Origin: an uncultured Bacteroidales bacterium
GTDB taxonomy: Bacteria > Bacteroidota > Bacteroidia > Bacteroidales > P3
Assembly: GCA_910586395.1 (NCBI GenBank)
Contig: CAJUFX010000010.1
Location: 33,819 to 94,199 of the forward strand
DNA length: 60,381 nucleotides
Direction: 5' to 3'
In this document: positions 16,017 to 25,180 of the stretch, piece after piece
How positions within the stretch are numbered: position 1 is the first letter of the stretch
Layout: the number at the start of each line of letters is the position of its first letter
Notes under the pieces: model-generated
What the model saw: the letters and a program-made list of their open reading frames with translations, nothing else
What the model was told of the DNA's origin: nothing
Database searches by the model: none
Made by a program: the position numbers and the translations under genes

Positions 16017-16103
16017 CACTGCGTTAGAAAATATTTGGAAATTGCTTTAAAAGCATTCCATTGTTTCAAGACGAGTGTATAAACCCATAATTACAAAATA
16101 ATC

Positions 16104-16391
16104 ATGACAAAAGCAGAAGTAGTATCCGAAATCGCCGCGAAGACGGGTTTGGAAAAAACGGTTGTTTTAGCGACTGTGGAAACGTTCATGGATGTTATCA
16201 AAGACAACATGATTTCCGGTCAGAACGTTTATTTGAGAGGCTTTGGCAGCTTCATCATCAAGACCCGCGCCAAGAAGACGGGCCGCAATATTTCGAAGAA
16301 TACGTCTATCGAAATTCCCGCCCACAACATTCCCGCGTTCAAACCGGCCAAAACGTTCCTGACCAGCGTTAAGAAAAACGTAAAGGCCTAA
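16104..16391 (+). CDS. HU family DNA-binding protein
   Basis: 95 residues. MTKAEVVSEIAAKTGLEK, then the arm region VYLRGFGSFIIKTRAKKTGRNI and PAFKPAKTFLTSVK are the HU/IHF fold in full. It bends and packages DNA as a dimer. The next gene, three bases downstream, is a very basic miniprotein, and RNase G follows. The hup-miniprotein-rng order looks like a conserved core neighbourhood. Confidence 0.93.
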   Translation: MTKAEVVSEIAAKTGLEKTVVLATVETFMDVIKDNMISGQNVYLRGFGSFIIKTRAKKTGRNISKNTSIEIPAHNIPAFKPAKTFLTSVKKNVKA

Positions 16392-16394
16392 GTT

Positions 16395-16484
16395 ATGCCG
16401 AGCGGAAAGAAAAGAAAGCGGCATAAGATGGCGACGCACAAACGTAAAAAGCGTTTGCGTAAGAATCGCCATAAAAAGAGATAG
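16395..16484 (+). CDS. AURKAIP1/COX24-domain miniprotein (ribosome-associated type)
   Basis: 29 residues, MPSGKKRKRHKMATHKRKKR followed by LRKNRHKKR; more than half Lys/Arg/His. It starts three bases after the HU stop. The RKRHKM..HKRKKRLRKNR pattern fits the AURKAIP1/COX24 C-terminal domain, whose mitochondrial members (mS38) are ribosomal proteins; Bacteroidota carry short stand-alone versions. It probably sits on rRNA. The call is from motif and context. Confidence 0.7.
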   Translation: MPSGKKRKRHKMATHKRKKRLRKNRHKKR

Positions 16485-16509
16485 TTATCTCATTAGAGGA
16501 TCCTAATAT

Positions 16510-16546
16510 GCAACAGTAGGCGCGCTATGGTGTGCCTACTGTTTGC
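16510..16546 (+). promoter_or_regulatory. Hairpin in the 5' leader of RNase G
   Basis: gcaacagtaggc ... gcctactgtttgc pairs over at least eight bases (cagtaggc/gcctactg) just before the GTG start at 16568. It may be a terminator remnant of the upstream genes or an RNase E/G autoregulatory hairpin. There is no strong T run. Confidence 0.5.
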
Positions 16547-16567
16547 ATTTTATCAAACGGAAGTTGT

Positions 16568-18121
16568 GTGAATAAGGAATTAATCGTAGATTCGACCGCG
16601 CAAGAGGTTGTTATAGCGTTGGTTGAGGATAAACAGTTGGTGGAGTTGCATCGGGAGAAAAGCAATACGATGCACTCGGTAGGGGATGTTTTTTTAGGAC
16701 GGGTCAAAAAAGTGATGCCCGGGTTAAATGCGGCTTTCATCGAAGTGGGAGCTGAAAAGGAGGGCTTTCTGCATTATCTGGACGTGGGTCCGCAGTTCGC
16801 CTCTTTCAACCGGTTTACGCAGTGCGCCATCAACGGTGACCGTGCGCAGACCGACATTCAGAAATACAAGAACAAGGAAGATAGTCCGAAGAACGCCAAG
16901 ATTTCTTCGGTTCTCAAACAGAACCAAAGTCTTTTGGTGCAGGTTACGAAAGAACCCATTTCAACGAAGGGGCCGCGTCTGAGCGCGGAAATTTCATTTC
17001 CGGGACGTTATCTCGTACTGGTGCCGTTTTCCAATAAAGTCTCCATTTCTCAGAAAATCAAGAATCCGGAGGAACGTTCCCGGCTTAAAAGTCTGATACA
17101 AAGCATACGTCCGCATAATTTCGGCGTCATTATCCGTACGGTGGCCGAGGGACGGAGCGTGGCCGATTTGGATGCGGATTTGACGGCCTTAACTAAAAAA
17201 TGGGCGCATATAGAGCGGCAGTTGCTCCATGCCAAAGCGCCGATGAAAGTGTGCAGCGAGATGGACAAGGCCGTCAGCATCCTGCGCGATTTTCTCAATA
17301 ACGATTTCAATCAGATCGCCACGAACGACCCGCAGCTGTTCGACGAAATCCAGGCCTACATCATGCGGATCGCGCCCGAAAAGAAAGACATCGTGCGGCT
17401 GTATAAGGGCAAGGAGCCTATTTTCGACCATTACGGCATCTCCAAGCAAATCAAGTCGTCGTTCGGCAAGGTCGTGAACCTGCGTCACAACGGCGCCTAT
17501 ATCGTCGTGGAACATACCGAGGCCATGCACGTCATAGACGTGAACAGCGGCCACCGCATGAATGCGGATCAGAGTCAGGAAAGCAATTCGTTGCAGGTCA
17601 ATTTAGACGCGGCTTTGGAAGTGGCGCGGCAGGTGCGTCTGCGCGATATGGGCGGCATCATCATCGTCGATTTCATCGACCAGCGCGAGGCGGCCAACCG
17701 CAAGATTCTGTTCGACGCCATGGTCAAGGCCATGGAGAACGACCCGTCCAAGCATACGGTCCTGCCGCCGACCAAGTTCGGGCTGATTCAGATTACGCGC
17801 CAGCGATTCCGGCCGCAGACGCAGGTCAAAGTGTTGGAGACTTGTCCCACATGCGGCGGTACGGGCGAAATAAAACCGAGCATTTGCCTGACCGACGAAA
17901 TCGACAAACAGGTGGATTTCCTGATTAAGGATACGAACGCCCGGCATTTTACCATTGTCGTGCATCCGTACGTGTATGCGTATCTTCGCGGCAACTGGCG
18001 GCACGCCCAGCGGAACTGGTGGCGGCTGTACCGACGTTGGATCAAGTTGCGGAGTTACGACTCGCTGAACTTTCTGGAATATAGGTTTTACGATAAAAAC
18101 GGCGAGGAAATCCAATTATGA
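16568..18121 (+). CDS. rng: Ribonuclease E/G
   Basis: 517 residues from GTG 16568 (NKELIVDSTAQEVVIALVED); an in-frame GTG at 16532 lies inside the leader hairpin and is less likely. An S1-like domain (~35-120) is followed by the RNase H-like and 5' sensor regions. Catalytic aspartates lie in HVIDVNSGHRM and IIIVDFIDQREA, and the Zn-link Cys pair is in ETCPTCGGTGE. It is an endonuclease for mRNA decay and rRNA maturation. RNase G length, with no RNase E-type scaffold tail. The stop overlaps the next start (ATGA). Confidence 0.93.
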   Translation: MNKELIVDSTAQEVVIALVEDKQLVELHREKSNTMHSVGDVFLGRVKKVMPGLNAAFIEVGAEKEGFLHYLDVGPQFASFNRFTQCAINGDRAQTDIQKYKNKEDSPKNAKISSVLKQNQSLLVQVTKEPISTKGPRLSAEISFPGRYLVLVPFSNKVSISQKIKNPEERSRLKSLIQSIRPHNFGVIIRTVAEGRSVADLDADLTALTKKWAHIERQLLHAKAPMKVCSEMDKAVSILRDFLNNDFNQIATNDPQLFDEIQAYIMRIAPEKKDIVRLYKGKEPIFDHYGISKQIKSSFGKVVNLRHNGAYIVVEHTEAMHVIDVNSGHRMNADQSQESNSLQVNLDAALEVARQVRLRDMGGIIIVDFIDQREAANRKILFDAMVKAMENDPSKHTVLPPTKFGLIQITRQRFRPQTQVKVLETCPTCGGTGEIKPSICLTDEIDKQVDFLIKDTNARHFTIVVHPYVYAYLRGNWRHAQRNWWRLYRRWIKLRSYDSLNFLEYRFYDKNGEEIQL

Positions 18122-18996
18122 TACTGACGGCTCAACGCGATATAAGCCTTATCGATTTGCTGTTGGAGGCGTTTCCGGACAGCAACCGCACGCGTCTTAA
18201 AAAGGCGGTGCGCTTAGGTTGCGTTGCGAGCGGGGACGGCGCGCTGATGAAGCATGCGGAAACGATGCTGCATAAGGGCGAAAGCGTGACGTTCAAAAAA
18301 TATCAGGCACGGGAACTCTACCGCGAAAAGGCGCCTTTCCGGATTTTATTCGAGGACGAGGATGTTTTGGTGGTTTTCAAGCCGGCCGGCATCCTGACGT
18401 CGGGCCGCACGACCGAAAAGGTGCGTTCGATGTTCGGCATCGTGAACGGCTATGTGTTGCAGAAGACGCGCCATCGGCAACGGGCTTATACGGTGCATCG
18501 GCTCGACCGCGAGGTCTGCGGTTTGCTCATGTTTACGAAGAACGAGGAAAGCAAGACGTTTTTGCAGGACCACTGGAAAGAGGTGGAGAAGAAATATTAT
18601 GCGCTCGTGGAGGGCCGGCCGGCACAGGCGGCGGGTACGTGCAGTTCGTTTTTGAAAGAGAACGCGCGGCAGGTCATGTATTCGGTGGCGCGGGAAGAAG
18701 CCGACGCGAAATGGGCGGTGACGCACTACAGGACGTTGCAATACGACGAGGCGACCCATACGACGTTGCTGGAAGTCCGTTTGGAGACGGGGCGCAAGAA
18801 CCAGATCCGCGTGCATCTTTCCGATATGGGGTGCCCGATTGTGGGCGACCGCAAATACGGGGCGGACGATAGCGTCAAGCGACAGATCCATCTGATGGCT
18901 TATTCGCTCGTGTTTCCGCATCCGCGGACGGGACGGCGCGAAACGGTGGAAATAAATTTGCCCCGGGGATTTATGAGTCCGGCGGTTACGGCGTAA
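18118..18996 (+). CDS. RluA family RNA pseudouridine synthase
   Basis: 292 residues. N-terminal S4-like domain (LIDLLLEAFPDSNRTRLKKA), then the catalytic motif VHRLDREVCGLLMFTK with Asp in HRLD, and a downstream LETGRKNQIRVHL and GDRKYG. It isomerises uridine in rRNA or tRNA; the exact site cannot be told. The usual DRxTSGLL reads DREVCGLL here, a mild departure. Translationally coupled to RNase G. Confidence 0.88.
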   Translation: MILTAQRDISLIDLLLEAFPDSNRTRLKKAVRLGCVASGDGALMKHAETMLHKGESVTFKKYQARELYREKAPFRILFEDEDVLVVFKPAGILTSGRTTEKVRSMFGIVNGYVLQKTRHRQRAYTVHRLDREVCGLLMFTKNEESKTFLQDHWKEVEKKYYALVEGRPAQAAGTCSSFLKENARQVMYSVAREEADAKWAVTHYRTLQYDEATHTTLLEVRLETGRKNQIRVHLSDMGCPIVGDRKYGADDSVKRQIHLMAYSLVFPHPRTGRRETVEINLPRGFMSPAVTA

Positions 18997-19080
18997 CGGT
19001 CTCGGCATAACGGGGGCATTCGGCGGTGCATCGGCGGGCGGAGGAAAATCGCTTCGCGCGGCCGATAAAAATACGACGGT

Positions 19081-20391
19081 ATGGAACAGGACGCGGAAAA
19101 AAGATTAAGGGCGGAAATAGCCGAAAAAGTGAAGCAATACTATGAACTGCGTTTCGCTTCGGCGCCGGCCGACCCGAACCTCGTGCACTATGCGGGGCGG
19201 GTGTTCGATGAAAAGGAATTGCAGTATGCCGTAGAGGCTTCTTTGGATTTTTATCTGACCGAGAGCCGGTTCGCGCGCGAATTCGAGCGCCGTTTCATGG
19301 CATTTACGGGGTCCAAGCATGCGTTTATCGTCAATTCGGGTTCGTCGGCCAATCTGCTGGCCTTGACGGCGCTCACGTCGCCCCTGCTGGGCGACAAGGC
19401 CCTACGCCGCGGAGACGAAGTCATTACGGTGGCGGCGGGCTTTCCCACAACGGTCAATCCCATCCTGCAAAACGGACTCGTGCCGGTGTTCGTCGATGTG
19501 GAGCCCGGCACTTACAACGCCCTGCCCGAACAGATAGAGGCGGCGGTAGGGCCTCGTTCGCGCGCCATCATGCTGGCGCATACGCTCGGCAATCCGATCG
19601 ATCTGGAGGCCGTTTGCCGCATCGCCGAAAAACACAACCTGTATTTGGTCGAAGACTGTTGCGACGCCTTGGGCTCTACTTACCGCGGCCGCAACGTCGG
19701 CACATTCGGCCATATCGCGTCCTATTCGTTCTATCCGGCGCACCATATCACGATGGGCGAGGGGGGCGCGGTCTGCACCGATTCGCCGGTCTTGGCGCGG
19801 GCCGTCCGGGCCTTGCGCGACTGGGGGCGCGACTGCTACTGCAAGGGCGGCGAAAACGGCCGTTGCGGCCAACGCTATACGCAGCAGTACGGCGAACTGC
19901 CGCCGGGTTACGACCACAAATACGTCTATTCGCATATCGGCTACAACCTCAAGGTCACCGACCTGCAGGCGGCCGTCGGCGTCGCGCAGATGGAAAAACT
20001 GCCCGCCTTTATCGAAAAGCGCAAGGCCAATTTCCACCGTTGGGAAGCCGGCTTCAAGGCCTGGGAGGATAAATTCATCCTGCCTTACGCCACGCCCGGT
20101 TCCGACCCGGCCTGGTTCGCCTATCCGGTCACGGTGCGCGAGAACGCGGGCTTTACGCGCACCCAGCTGACCGACTACCTGTCAAGCAAGGGCGTGGAGA
20201 CGCGCAACCTCTTTGGCGGCAACCTCTTGCGGCAACCGGCCTACCTATCCATAGACAAGCGTGTGGTCGGCGACCTGCACCATACCGACTACATCATGAA
20301 CGCCACGTTCTTCCTCGGCACGTATCCGGGGCTGACCGAGGCGCAAATCGCGTATGTTTTGCAACAGATAGCGGATTTTATTAAACGATAG
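19081..20391 (+). CDS. rfbH: CDP-4-keto-6-deoxy-D-glucose-3-dehydrase (E1)
   Basis: 436 residues, an aspartate-aminotransferase-fold enzyme. The PLP lysine is replaced by His221 in SFYPAHHITMGEGGA, the hallmark of RfbH/E1, which uses PMP. Cys193, Cys252, Cys254 and Cys262 (DWGRDCYCKGGENGRC) can hold its 2Fe-2S cluster. It removes the C3 hydroxyl with help from an NAD(P)H-dependent reductase (E3, RfbI/AscD), which is not in this window. First gene of the polysaccharide operon. There is a strong CDP-dideoxysugar context with rfbF and rfbG next door. Confidence 0.92.
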   Translation: MEQDAEKRLRAEIAEKVKQYYELRFASAPADPNLVHYAGRVFDEKELQYAVEASLDFYLTESRFAREFERRFMAFTGSKHAFIVNSGSSANLLALTALTSPLLGDKALRRGDEVITVAAGFPTTVNPILQNGLVPVFVDVEPGTYNALPEQIEAAVGPRSRAIMLAHTLGNPIDLEAVCRIAEKHNLYLVEDCCDALGSTYRGRNVGTFGHIASYSFYPAHHITMGEGGAVCTDSPVLARAVRALRDWGRDCYCKGGENGRCGQRYTQQYGELPPGYDHKYVYSHIGYNLKVTDLQAAVGVAQMEKLPAFIEKRKANFHRWEAGFKAWEDKFILPYATPGSDPAWFAYPVTVRENAGFTRTQLTDYLSSKGVETRNLFGGNLLRQPAYLSIDKRVVGDLHHTDYIMNATFFLGTYPGLTEAQIAYVLQQIADFIKR

Positions 20392-20463
20392 TGAACCGGC
20401 GGCGTCCATACCGCGGCGTCCGCCCAAGCGAAAAACAGATAGCGTTATTCAAATCCTGACGTT

Positions 20464-21243
20464 ATGAAAGCAGTCCTCTTGGCCGGCGGCTTCGGCACCC
20501 GTCTTTCGGAAGAAACCGATGTTCGGCCCAAACCCATGGTGGAGATAGGCGGCAAGCCGATTCTCTGGCATATCATGAAGATTTATTCGGCTTACGGCAT
20601 CAACGAATTTGTCGTATGCTGCGGCTACAAGGCCTATATGATCAAGCAGTATTTCGCCGATTATTATCTGCATCAGGCCGACCTGACCGTGGATTTGCGC
20701 AATAACGGTATGGAAATCCATCATTCCCATGCCGAACCGTGGAAAATCACGTTGGTGGATACGGGGCTGAACACGATGACGGGCGGCCGTCTCAAACGCA
20801 TCAAGGACTATCTGAATCCGGACGAACCTTTCCTCATGACCTATGGCGACGGCGTGGCCGACATCCGCATAGACGAATTGCTGAACTTCCACCGTGCGCA
20901 GAAGAAACTGGCCACCGTGACGGTCGTTCAGCCGTCGGGTCGTTTCGGCGCGATTACGTTCAACGCGCAGGATGAGGTCAAGGTCTTTTCGTTTCAGGAG
21001 AAACCCAAAGGCGACAGCAGTTGGATCAACGGCGGCTTTTTCGTGCTCGAACCCAAGGTGCTCGATTATATCGACGGCGATGACACGATATGGGAACGCA
21101 AACCGTTGGAGACCTTGGCGGCCGAGGGCGAACTCGTGGCCTACCGTCACGACGGCTTTTGGCGACCGATGGATACGCAGCGCGAGAAACGGGAGTTGGA
21201 GGAGATGTGGGCGGCTCATCAAGCGCCCTGGAAAGTATGGTAG
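20464..21243 (+). CDS. rfbF: Glucose-1-phosphate cytidylyltransferase
   Basis: 259 residues. KAVLLAGGFGTRLSEETDVRPKPM is the nucleotidyltransferase signature, and MTYGDGVADI, GRFGAI, WINGGFFV and YRHDGFWRPMDTQREK are the RfbF landmarks. It makes CDP-glucose from CTP and glucose-1-phosphate, the first step to CDP-3,6-dideoxyhexoses. Full length. Confidence 0.95.
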   Translation: MKAVLLAGGFGTRLSEETDVRPKPMVEIGGKPILWHIMKIYSAYGINEFVVCCGYKAYMIKQYFADYYLHQADLTVDLRNNGMEIHHSHAEPWKITLVDTGLNTMTGGRLKRIKDYLNPDEPFLMTYGDGVADIRIDELLNFHRAQKKLATVTVVQPSGRFGAITFNAQDEVKVFSFQEKPKGDSSWINGGFFVLEPKVLDYIDGDDTIWERKPLETLAAEGELVAYRHDGFWRPMDTQREKRELEEMWAAHQAPWKVW

Positions 21244-21401
21244 AAAAAACGACTGGTGGCGATATACTTCGTTGAAAAACTTTCACACCTCGGTCACGTA
21301 CTTCAAGCACGCTCCCTCGGGTTGCAAGTTTTTCGCCTCGTATCTCATCCACCATGCACTTTTTTAGGTATATAACAAATACAATAGAGGCTATAACCGA
21401 T

Positions 21402-22493
21402 ATGTTTGGCAATTTCTATCAAGGCAAGCGCGTGCTTGTGACGGGGCATACGGGCTTCAAGGGTAGCTGGATCTCGATTTGGCTGCACGAAATGGGCGCG
21501 GAGGTCATAGGCGTTTCGCTTGACCCGCAGACCGACCGCGACAACTATGTGCTGTCCGGCATAGGCCGCCGCATCGCGGCCGACGAACGGGCCGACATAC
21601 GCGACGGGGAACGGATGAAGGCGCTCTTTGCCAAATACCGTCCCGATATCGTCTTCCATTTGGCCGCCCAGCCGCTCGTGCGCCTCTCTTACGAAATGCC
21701 GGCCGAGACCTACGCCACCAACGTCATGGGTACGGTTAACGTTTTGGAGGCCGTGCGCGCCACGCCGAACGTCAAGGTGGCCGTTATGATTACGACCGAC
21801 AAATGTTACGAGAACAAGGAGCAGGTCTGGGCCTACCGCGAGAACGAGCCGATGGGCGGCTATGACCCGTACAGCAGCAGCAAGGGCGCGGCCGAAATCG
21901 CCATCAGCAGCTGGCGGCGCAGCTTCTTCAACCCTGAACAATACGAAAAGCACGGCAAGAGCGTGGCCAGCGTGCGCGCCGGCAACGTCATAGGCGGCGG
22001 CGACTGGGCGCGGGACCGCATCCTGCCCGACTGCATCCGCGCCTTGGAAGCCGGCCAACCGATCGGCATCCGCAGCCCCAAGGCCGTGCGTCCGTGGCAG
22101 CATGTGCTGGAACCCTTGGGCGGTTATCTGCTTTTGGCTAAAAAAATATGGGAAGAACCCACGCGCTATTGCGAGGGCTGGAACTTCGGGCCCGAACCCG
22201 CCGGCGCGCAACCGGTATGGGTCGTGGCCGAAGCCGTTGTAAAGGCATACGGTAGCGGTTCGTTGCAGGACCTTTCCGACCCGAACGCCCTGCACGAGGC
22301 GCAACTGCTCATGCTCGACATCAGCAAGGCGCGCTACCGCTTGGGTTGGCGGCCGCGCCTCGATATGGCGCGGACCGTCGCGCTGACGGTGGATTGGTAC
22401 AAACGTTACCGCACCGAAGACGTTTACAATCTCTGTGCGGAACAGATCCGGACTTACGGCCATTTGGCCGCGGCCTCAACAGCAAACGCATGA
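21402..22493 (+). CDS. rfbG: CDP-glucose 4,6-dehydratase
   Basis: 363 residues from ATG 21402 (MFGNFYQGKRVLVTGHTGFK); the frame is open 48 bases further up. Rossmann motif TGHTGFKGSW, then HLAAQPLVR, TTDKCYEN, YDPYSSSKGAAE (Y-x3-K) and RAGNVIGGGDWA. It converts CDP-glucose to CDP-4-keto-6-deoxyglucose. The 158 bases before it hold no gene. Its stop overlaps the next start. Confidence 0.95.
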   Translation: MFGNFYQGKRVLVTGHTGFKGSWISIWLHEMGAEVIGVSLDPQTDRDNYVLSGIGRRIAADERADIRDGERMKALFAKYRPDIVFHLAAQPLVRLSYEMPAETYATNVMGTVNVLEAVRATPNVKVAVMITTDKCYENKEQVWAYRENEPMGGYDPYSSSKGAAEIAISSWRRSFFNPEQYEKHGKSVASVRAGNVIGGGDWARDRILPDCIRALEAGQPIGIRSPKAVRPWQHVLEPLGGYLLLAKKIWEEPTRYCEGWNFGPEPAGAQPVWVVAEAVVKAYGSGSLQDLSDPNALHEAQLLMLDISKARYRLGWRPRLDMARTVALTVDWYKRYRTEDVYNLCAEQIRTYGHLAAASTANA

Positions 22494-23380
22494 AAAAGAT
22501 TCTGCTTACCGGCGGCAGCGGTTTTATAGGCCGCAACCTGCGCGAGAGTTTTCTGGCGGAACGCTACGAACTGGTCTGCCCGTCGCATAAGGAACTGGAT
22601 TTGGCCGATACCGACAGCGCGGACGCCTATTTCCGCACGCACCGTTTCGAGGCCGTGATTCATGCGGCCGTCAAGCCGGGGCACCGCAACGCCCCCGATC
22701 TGAACGACATCTTTTATACGAACAACCGGATTTTCTTCAATCTGGTGCGTCACGCCGACCGTTGCGGCCGCATCCTCAACCTCGGCTCGGGCGCGATTTA
22801 CGACATGCGGCATTACGAGCCGATGATGAAGGAGACCTATGCGGGCGTGCATATCCCCGCCGACGAGCACGGCTACAACAAATATGTTTGCGGCAAGTAC
22901 ATGGAAAACTGTCCGGAAGACATCGTCGATTTGCGGATTTTCGGCATCTTCGGGAAGTACGAGGACTATGCGATACGGTTTATCTCCAACGCCATCTGCA
23001 AAACCTTGTTCGATTTGCCGGTGACATTGCGGCAGGACCGGCGGTTCAGCTATCTGTACGCGCCCGATTTGGCGCCTATATTGGCTTGGTTCATCGAAAA
23101 CAAGCCGGCGTACAGGGCCTACAACATCACGCCCGACGAGACGGCCTCGCTGGCGGATTTGGCGCGCGGGGTCGTGGCACTTTCGGGCAAGGATTTGCCG
23201 ATATATATAGCGGCGGACGGCGAGGGGCTGCCTTATACGGGCGACAACGCGCGTCTGCGCGCCGAAATGGGCGACTCCCTGCGGTTCACGTCCATGAAAG
23301 AGGCCGTGCGGCAGTTGTACGGCTGGTATGTATCCGTCAAATCTGAATTGGATAGAAATTGTTTGTTATACGATAAATGA
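22490..23380 (+). CDS. NAD(P)-dependent epimerase/dehydratase (sugar reductase)
   Basis: 296 residues. KKILLTGGSGFIGRNL is the nucleotide-binding motif of extended short-chain dehydrogenases, and GYNKYVCGKY gives the Y-x3-K pair. ATGA overlaps on both sides couple it to rfbG and to the thiamine enzyme. From position it could reduce the keto group left on the CDP-dideoxysugar, the place taken by YerF or an abequose/paratose synthase in other clusters. The exact product cannot be read. Confidence 0.75.
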   Translation: MKKILLTGGSGFIGRNLRESFLAERYELVCPSHKELDLADTDSADAYFRTHRFEAVIHAAVKPGHRNAPDLNDIFYTNNRIFFNLVRHADRCGRILNLGSGAIYDMRHYEPMMKETYAGVHIPADEHGYNKYVCGKYMENCPEDIVDLRIFGIFGKYEDYAIRFISNAICKTLFDLPVTLRQDRRFSYLYAPDLAPILAWFIENKPAYRAYNITPDETASLADLARGVVALSGKDLPIYIAADGEGLPYTGDNARLRAEMGDSLRFTSMKEAVRQLYGWYVSVKSELDRNCLLYDK

Positions 23381-25179
23381 GAGCGAGCGATTATATTTTC
23401 AAGCGACTGAAAGAGGTCTATGGCGTGGAGCGCGTGTTCATGATTACGGGCGGCGGCGCCATGCACCTCAACGACGCCGTGTATCAGAGCGGGTTGGCTT
23501 ATACGTGTTGCCACCACGAGCAGGCTTGCGCGATTGCGGCCGAGGGTTATGTGCGGGCGGGCAAAAAACTGGGGGTTGTCAACATCACGACGGGACCGGG
23601 CGGCCTGAACACGCTGACGGGCGTCATGGGGCAGTGGACGGATTCGGTCCCCGTGTTGTATATCTCCGGACAGGTCAAGCAATCGACTACGATTTCAGCG
23701 TGTCCGGATTTGCCGCTGCGGCAGTTGGGCGACCAGGAAGTGGACATTATTTCGGTGGTGAAGCCGTTGACGAAATACGCGCGGCAAATCCGCAGGGCGG
23801 AAGATGTGAAGCGGATTCTGGACGAGGCGGTGCAGACCGCCCTGTCAGGCCGCCCCGGTCCGGTATGGATAGACGTGCCGATGGACATTCAGGGCGCGCA
23901 AATAGACGAAAGCGCTTTAACCGATTTGCCGGCGGAAATCACGGCGGCCCTACAGGCCAAAAAACAGCCGCCCGTGGAACAAATACAAAAATGTGTCGAA
24001 TTGTTGCGGCAGGCCGAACGGCCGGTCCTTATCGCCGGCAACGGCATACGGCTCGCCGGTGCGCAAACGCTTTTGCAGACGTTTCTGCAAAAGCTGCCCA
24101 TGCCGGTTTTGGGGACGTTCAACGGCATGGATTTGATAGACGAGGCACATCCGTGTTTCGTCGGCCGTATCGGTACGCTGGGGAGCCGCGCCGGTAATTT
24201 CGCTTTGCAGAATGCCGATCTCGTGCTTAGCGTCGGTTCGCGCAACAACATCCGGCAGACGAGTTATAACTACGAATATTTCGCGCGCGGCGGTCAATTG
24301 GTCTGCGTCGATGTGGATGCCGCCGAGTTTCAAAAGCCGACCGTCAAGCCTTATTTGGGCATAGAGGCGGATGCGGGCGCGTTTTTGGAGGCGTTGTCGG
24401 CGGTTTTGCCGCAAAGGGATTTTTCGGCGTGGTTGGATTGGGGAAAGGCACGTCAGGCTAAATACCCCGTGGTATTGCCAGGGTATGCGGCGGCCGGTCC
24501 GGTCAATCCGTATTATTTTGTGGACCGTCTCAGCGTGTTGTTGCCTGCGGAAGCGGTGGTGGCCACGGCCAATGGCACCGCTTGTGTGGTCGGTTTCCAG
24601 GCTGCCAAAGTCAAAAAAGGCCAACGCTATTTTTGGAATTCCGGCTGTGCGGCCATGGGATACGATTTGCCGGCCGCCGTGGGAGCGGCTTTGGCCAGTC
24701 CGGGCAAGACGGCCGTCTGTCTGAGCGGGGACGGCAGCTTTATGATGAATTTGCAGGAGTTGGGGACGGTGGTGGCCAACCGGCTTGATTTGAAACTTAT
24801 CATCCTCAATAACGGCGGCTATATTTCAATCCGTCAGACCCAAAACAATTTCTTCTCAGGCCGCCATATCGGAATTGATGAAAAATCGGGGCTTATGTTC
24901 CCGAATTTTGTTAAATTAGCGGAATCTTTCGGTTTCAAGGCTTTTCGGATAGAAAAGAACGAAGAAGTGGAAGACGGCATACGGCGTATGTTGGCGGAGG
25001 CAGGACCGGTGGTCTGTGAAGTCGTACTGCCGGAGGATTATATTTTCCAACCGAAAACTTCATCGGAACGCAAGGCGGATGGCCGTATGGTTTCCAAACC
25101 GTTGGAAGACCTTTACCCGTTTTTGCCGAGGGAGGAGTTTGAAAATAACATGATTATAGCACCCCTTAAAGAAGAATGA
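23377..25179 (+). CDS. Thiamine-diphosphate enzyme, acetolactate synthase fold (YerE-like candidate)
   Basis: 600 residues in three domains: PYR (~1-170, with catalytic Glu in CHHEQACAIAAEGYVR), a central FAD/NAD-type domain (~195-340) and PP (~370-560, with LSGDGSFMMNLQELG and ILNNGGY for TPP/Mg). Acetolactate synthase would be odd in a sugar operon. Next to rfbFGH the best fit is a YerE-like enzyme that moves a two-carbon unit from pyruvate onto C4 of a CDP-4-keto-3,6-dideoxyhexose, as in yersiniose synthesis. That role is inference. A longer C-terminus (~40 residues) than typical ends in EFENNMIIAPLKEE. Confidence 0.75.
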   Translation: MRASDYIFKRLKEVYGVERVFMITGGGAMHLNDAVYQSGLAYTCCHHEQACAIAAEGYVRAGKKLGVVNITTGPGGLNTLTGVMGQWTDSVPVLYISGQVKQSTTISACPDLPLRQLGDQEVDIISVVKPLTKYARQIRRAEDVKRILDEAVQTALSGRPGPVWIDVPMDIQGAQIDESALTDLPAEITAALQAKKQPPVEQIQKCVELLRQAERPVLIAGNGIRLAGAQTLLQTFLQKLPMPVLGTFNGMDLIDEAHPCFVGRIGTLGSRAGNFALQNADLVLSVGSRNNIRQTSYNYEYFARGGQLVCVDVDAAEFQKPTVKPYLGIEADAGAFLEALSAVLPQRDFSAWLDWGKARQAKYPVVLPGYAAAGPVNPYYFVDRLSVLLPAEAVVATANGTACVVGFQAAKVKKGQRYFWNSGCAAMGYDLPAAVGAALASPGKTAVCLSGDGSFMMNLQELGTVVANRLDLKLIILNNGGYISIRQTQNNFFSGRHIGIDEKSGLMFPNFVKLAESFGFKAFRIEKNEEVEDGIRRMLAEAGPVVCEVVLPEDYIFQPKTSSERKADGRMVSKPLEDLYPFLPREEFENNMIIAPLKEE

Positions 25180-25180
25180 C

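Noticed and set aside
23377..25179. Acetolactate synthase for branched amino acids
   Set aside because: No small regulatory subunit or ilv genes; overlaps a sugar reductase gene in a polysaccharide operon.
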